5,801 nucleotides of DNA from Chloroflexota bacterium (GTDB lineage Bacteria > Chloroflexota > Anaerolineae > Anaerolineales > Villigracilaceae), in assembly GCA_016191985.1 (NCBI GenBank), contig JACPVB010000288.1, positions 1 to 5,801 of the forward strand, read 5' to 3'. This document shows positions 5,423 through 5,801 of this stretch, in pieces (position 1 is the first letter of the stretch; every line of letters begins with the position of its first letter). The notes under the pieces were generated by a model. The model was not told where the DNA came from and made no database searches. It saw only the letters and a program-made list of their open reading frames with translations. A program made the position numbers and the translations under genes.

Positions 5423-5801
5423 TGGTTATGACCAGTTCCGTACATGCCGTGGATGTGTTGCGCCAGCAGTTTGGCGATGCCGTGCAGGAGAATATTTCTC
5501 TTGCGCCGTATACGTCCGCGCGCATCGGCGGCCCGGCAGATGTACTTGTCACGGTTAAATCAGCGGATGAACTTGCGGCTGCTGTGCAATTGCTTTGGGA
5601 ACATGAGTTTCCCTATTACATGCTGGGCGGAGGCTCGAACGTTCTCGTCAGCGACAAAGGCGTGCGTGGGGTGGTGGTTTTGAATAAGGCGAAGGAAGTG
5701 CGCTTCGAAACGGGTGACAGCCCCACAGTGCGGTGTGAAGCGGGAGTCGTCTTTAGCAATCTCGCGAATCGATGTGCATCCAAAGGGATGGCTGGTTTGG
5801 A
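5422..5801 (+). CDS. murB: UDP-N-acetylenolpyruvoylglucosamine reductase, 5' part
   Basis: MurB is the FAD-dependent cytoplasmic enzyme that uses NADPH to reduce UDP-GlcNAc-enolpyruvate to UDP-MurNAc. The frame is open to the window end: 126 full codons, about 40% of a typical 300-residue protein. Visible are part of the FAD-binding domain: ENISLAPYTSARIGGPAD (23-40), the family YT..RIGGPAD signature; then the flavin-binding YMLGGGSNVLVSDKGVRG (66-83); and CASKGMAGL (118-126), leading into the usual GLE block. The catalytic serine and glutamate would lie beyond the edge. ATG 5422 shares one base with the upstream stop. GTG 5419 (4-bp overlap) or ATG 5428 are also possible, and only a weak purine run (GGAAAAG, 5401-5407) precedes them, so initiation is probably coupled. 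MurC and MurB side by side is a common dcw arrangement. Identity is secure; the exact start is not. Confidence 0.93.
   Translation, partial: MVMTSSVHAVDVLRQQFGDAVQENISLAPYTSARIGGPADVLVTVKSADELAAAVQLLWEHEFPYYMLGGGSNVLVSDKGVRGVVVLNKAKEVRFETGDSPTVRCEAGVVFSNLANRCASKGMAGL

Noticed and set aside
5444..5683. 79-codon + strand ORF within the murB region
   Set aside because: It is out of frame with the clear MurB motifs YTSARIGGPAD and GGGSN, so it is a shadow.

Overview
The window is a compact block of cell-wall and division genes, part of a dcw-type cluster. All genes are on the + strand: murD (3' part) - ftsW - murG - a CvpA-like membrane protein gene - murC - a small unknown ORF - murB (5' part). 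Start and stop codons mostly overlap or lie within a few bases, so this reads as the middle of one operon. I see no promoter, terminator, tRNA, rRNA, CRISPR array or transposase gene. The only real intergenic gap is 63 bp, between the CvpA-like gene and murC, and it is filled by short repeats.

Organism: a bacterium that makes peptidoglycan, with moderate GC by eye. My best guess is Chloroflexota, perhaps Anaerolineae-like. The grounds are the gene order with a CvpA-like gene between murG and murC, the divergent MurG (GGTGGGVYPA instead of the usual GGTGGH loop, PDIEPG where most have a HEQN-type motif), the NDSIATAPER form of MurD, and low-complexity short repeats of a kind I associate with such genomes. 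This is inference from family knowledge and was not tested by a search.

How the genes work together: MurB reduces UDP-GlcNAc-enolpyruvate to UDP-MurNAc, MurC adds L-Ala and MurD adds D-Glu, all in the cytoplasm. MurG adds GlcNAc to lipid I on the inner membrane face to make lipid II. FtsW is the septal SEDS glycan polymerase that uses lipid II. The CvpA-like protein and the 66-residue ORF have no assigned role here, but are locked into the operon by spacing.

The most unusual features are two short repeat elements at gene junctions. One (about 2162-2237) lies inside coding DNA. It supplies the ftsW stop codon and encodes about 25 extra, low-complexity residues near the N terminus of MurG. The other (about 3763-3809) begins at the stop codon of the CvpA-like gene and fills the gap before murC. 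I found no convincing new defence or mobile system; the window is mostly a housekeeping locus with unusual junctions.
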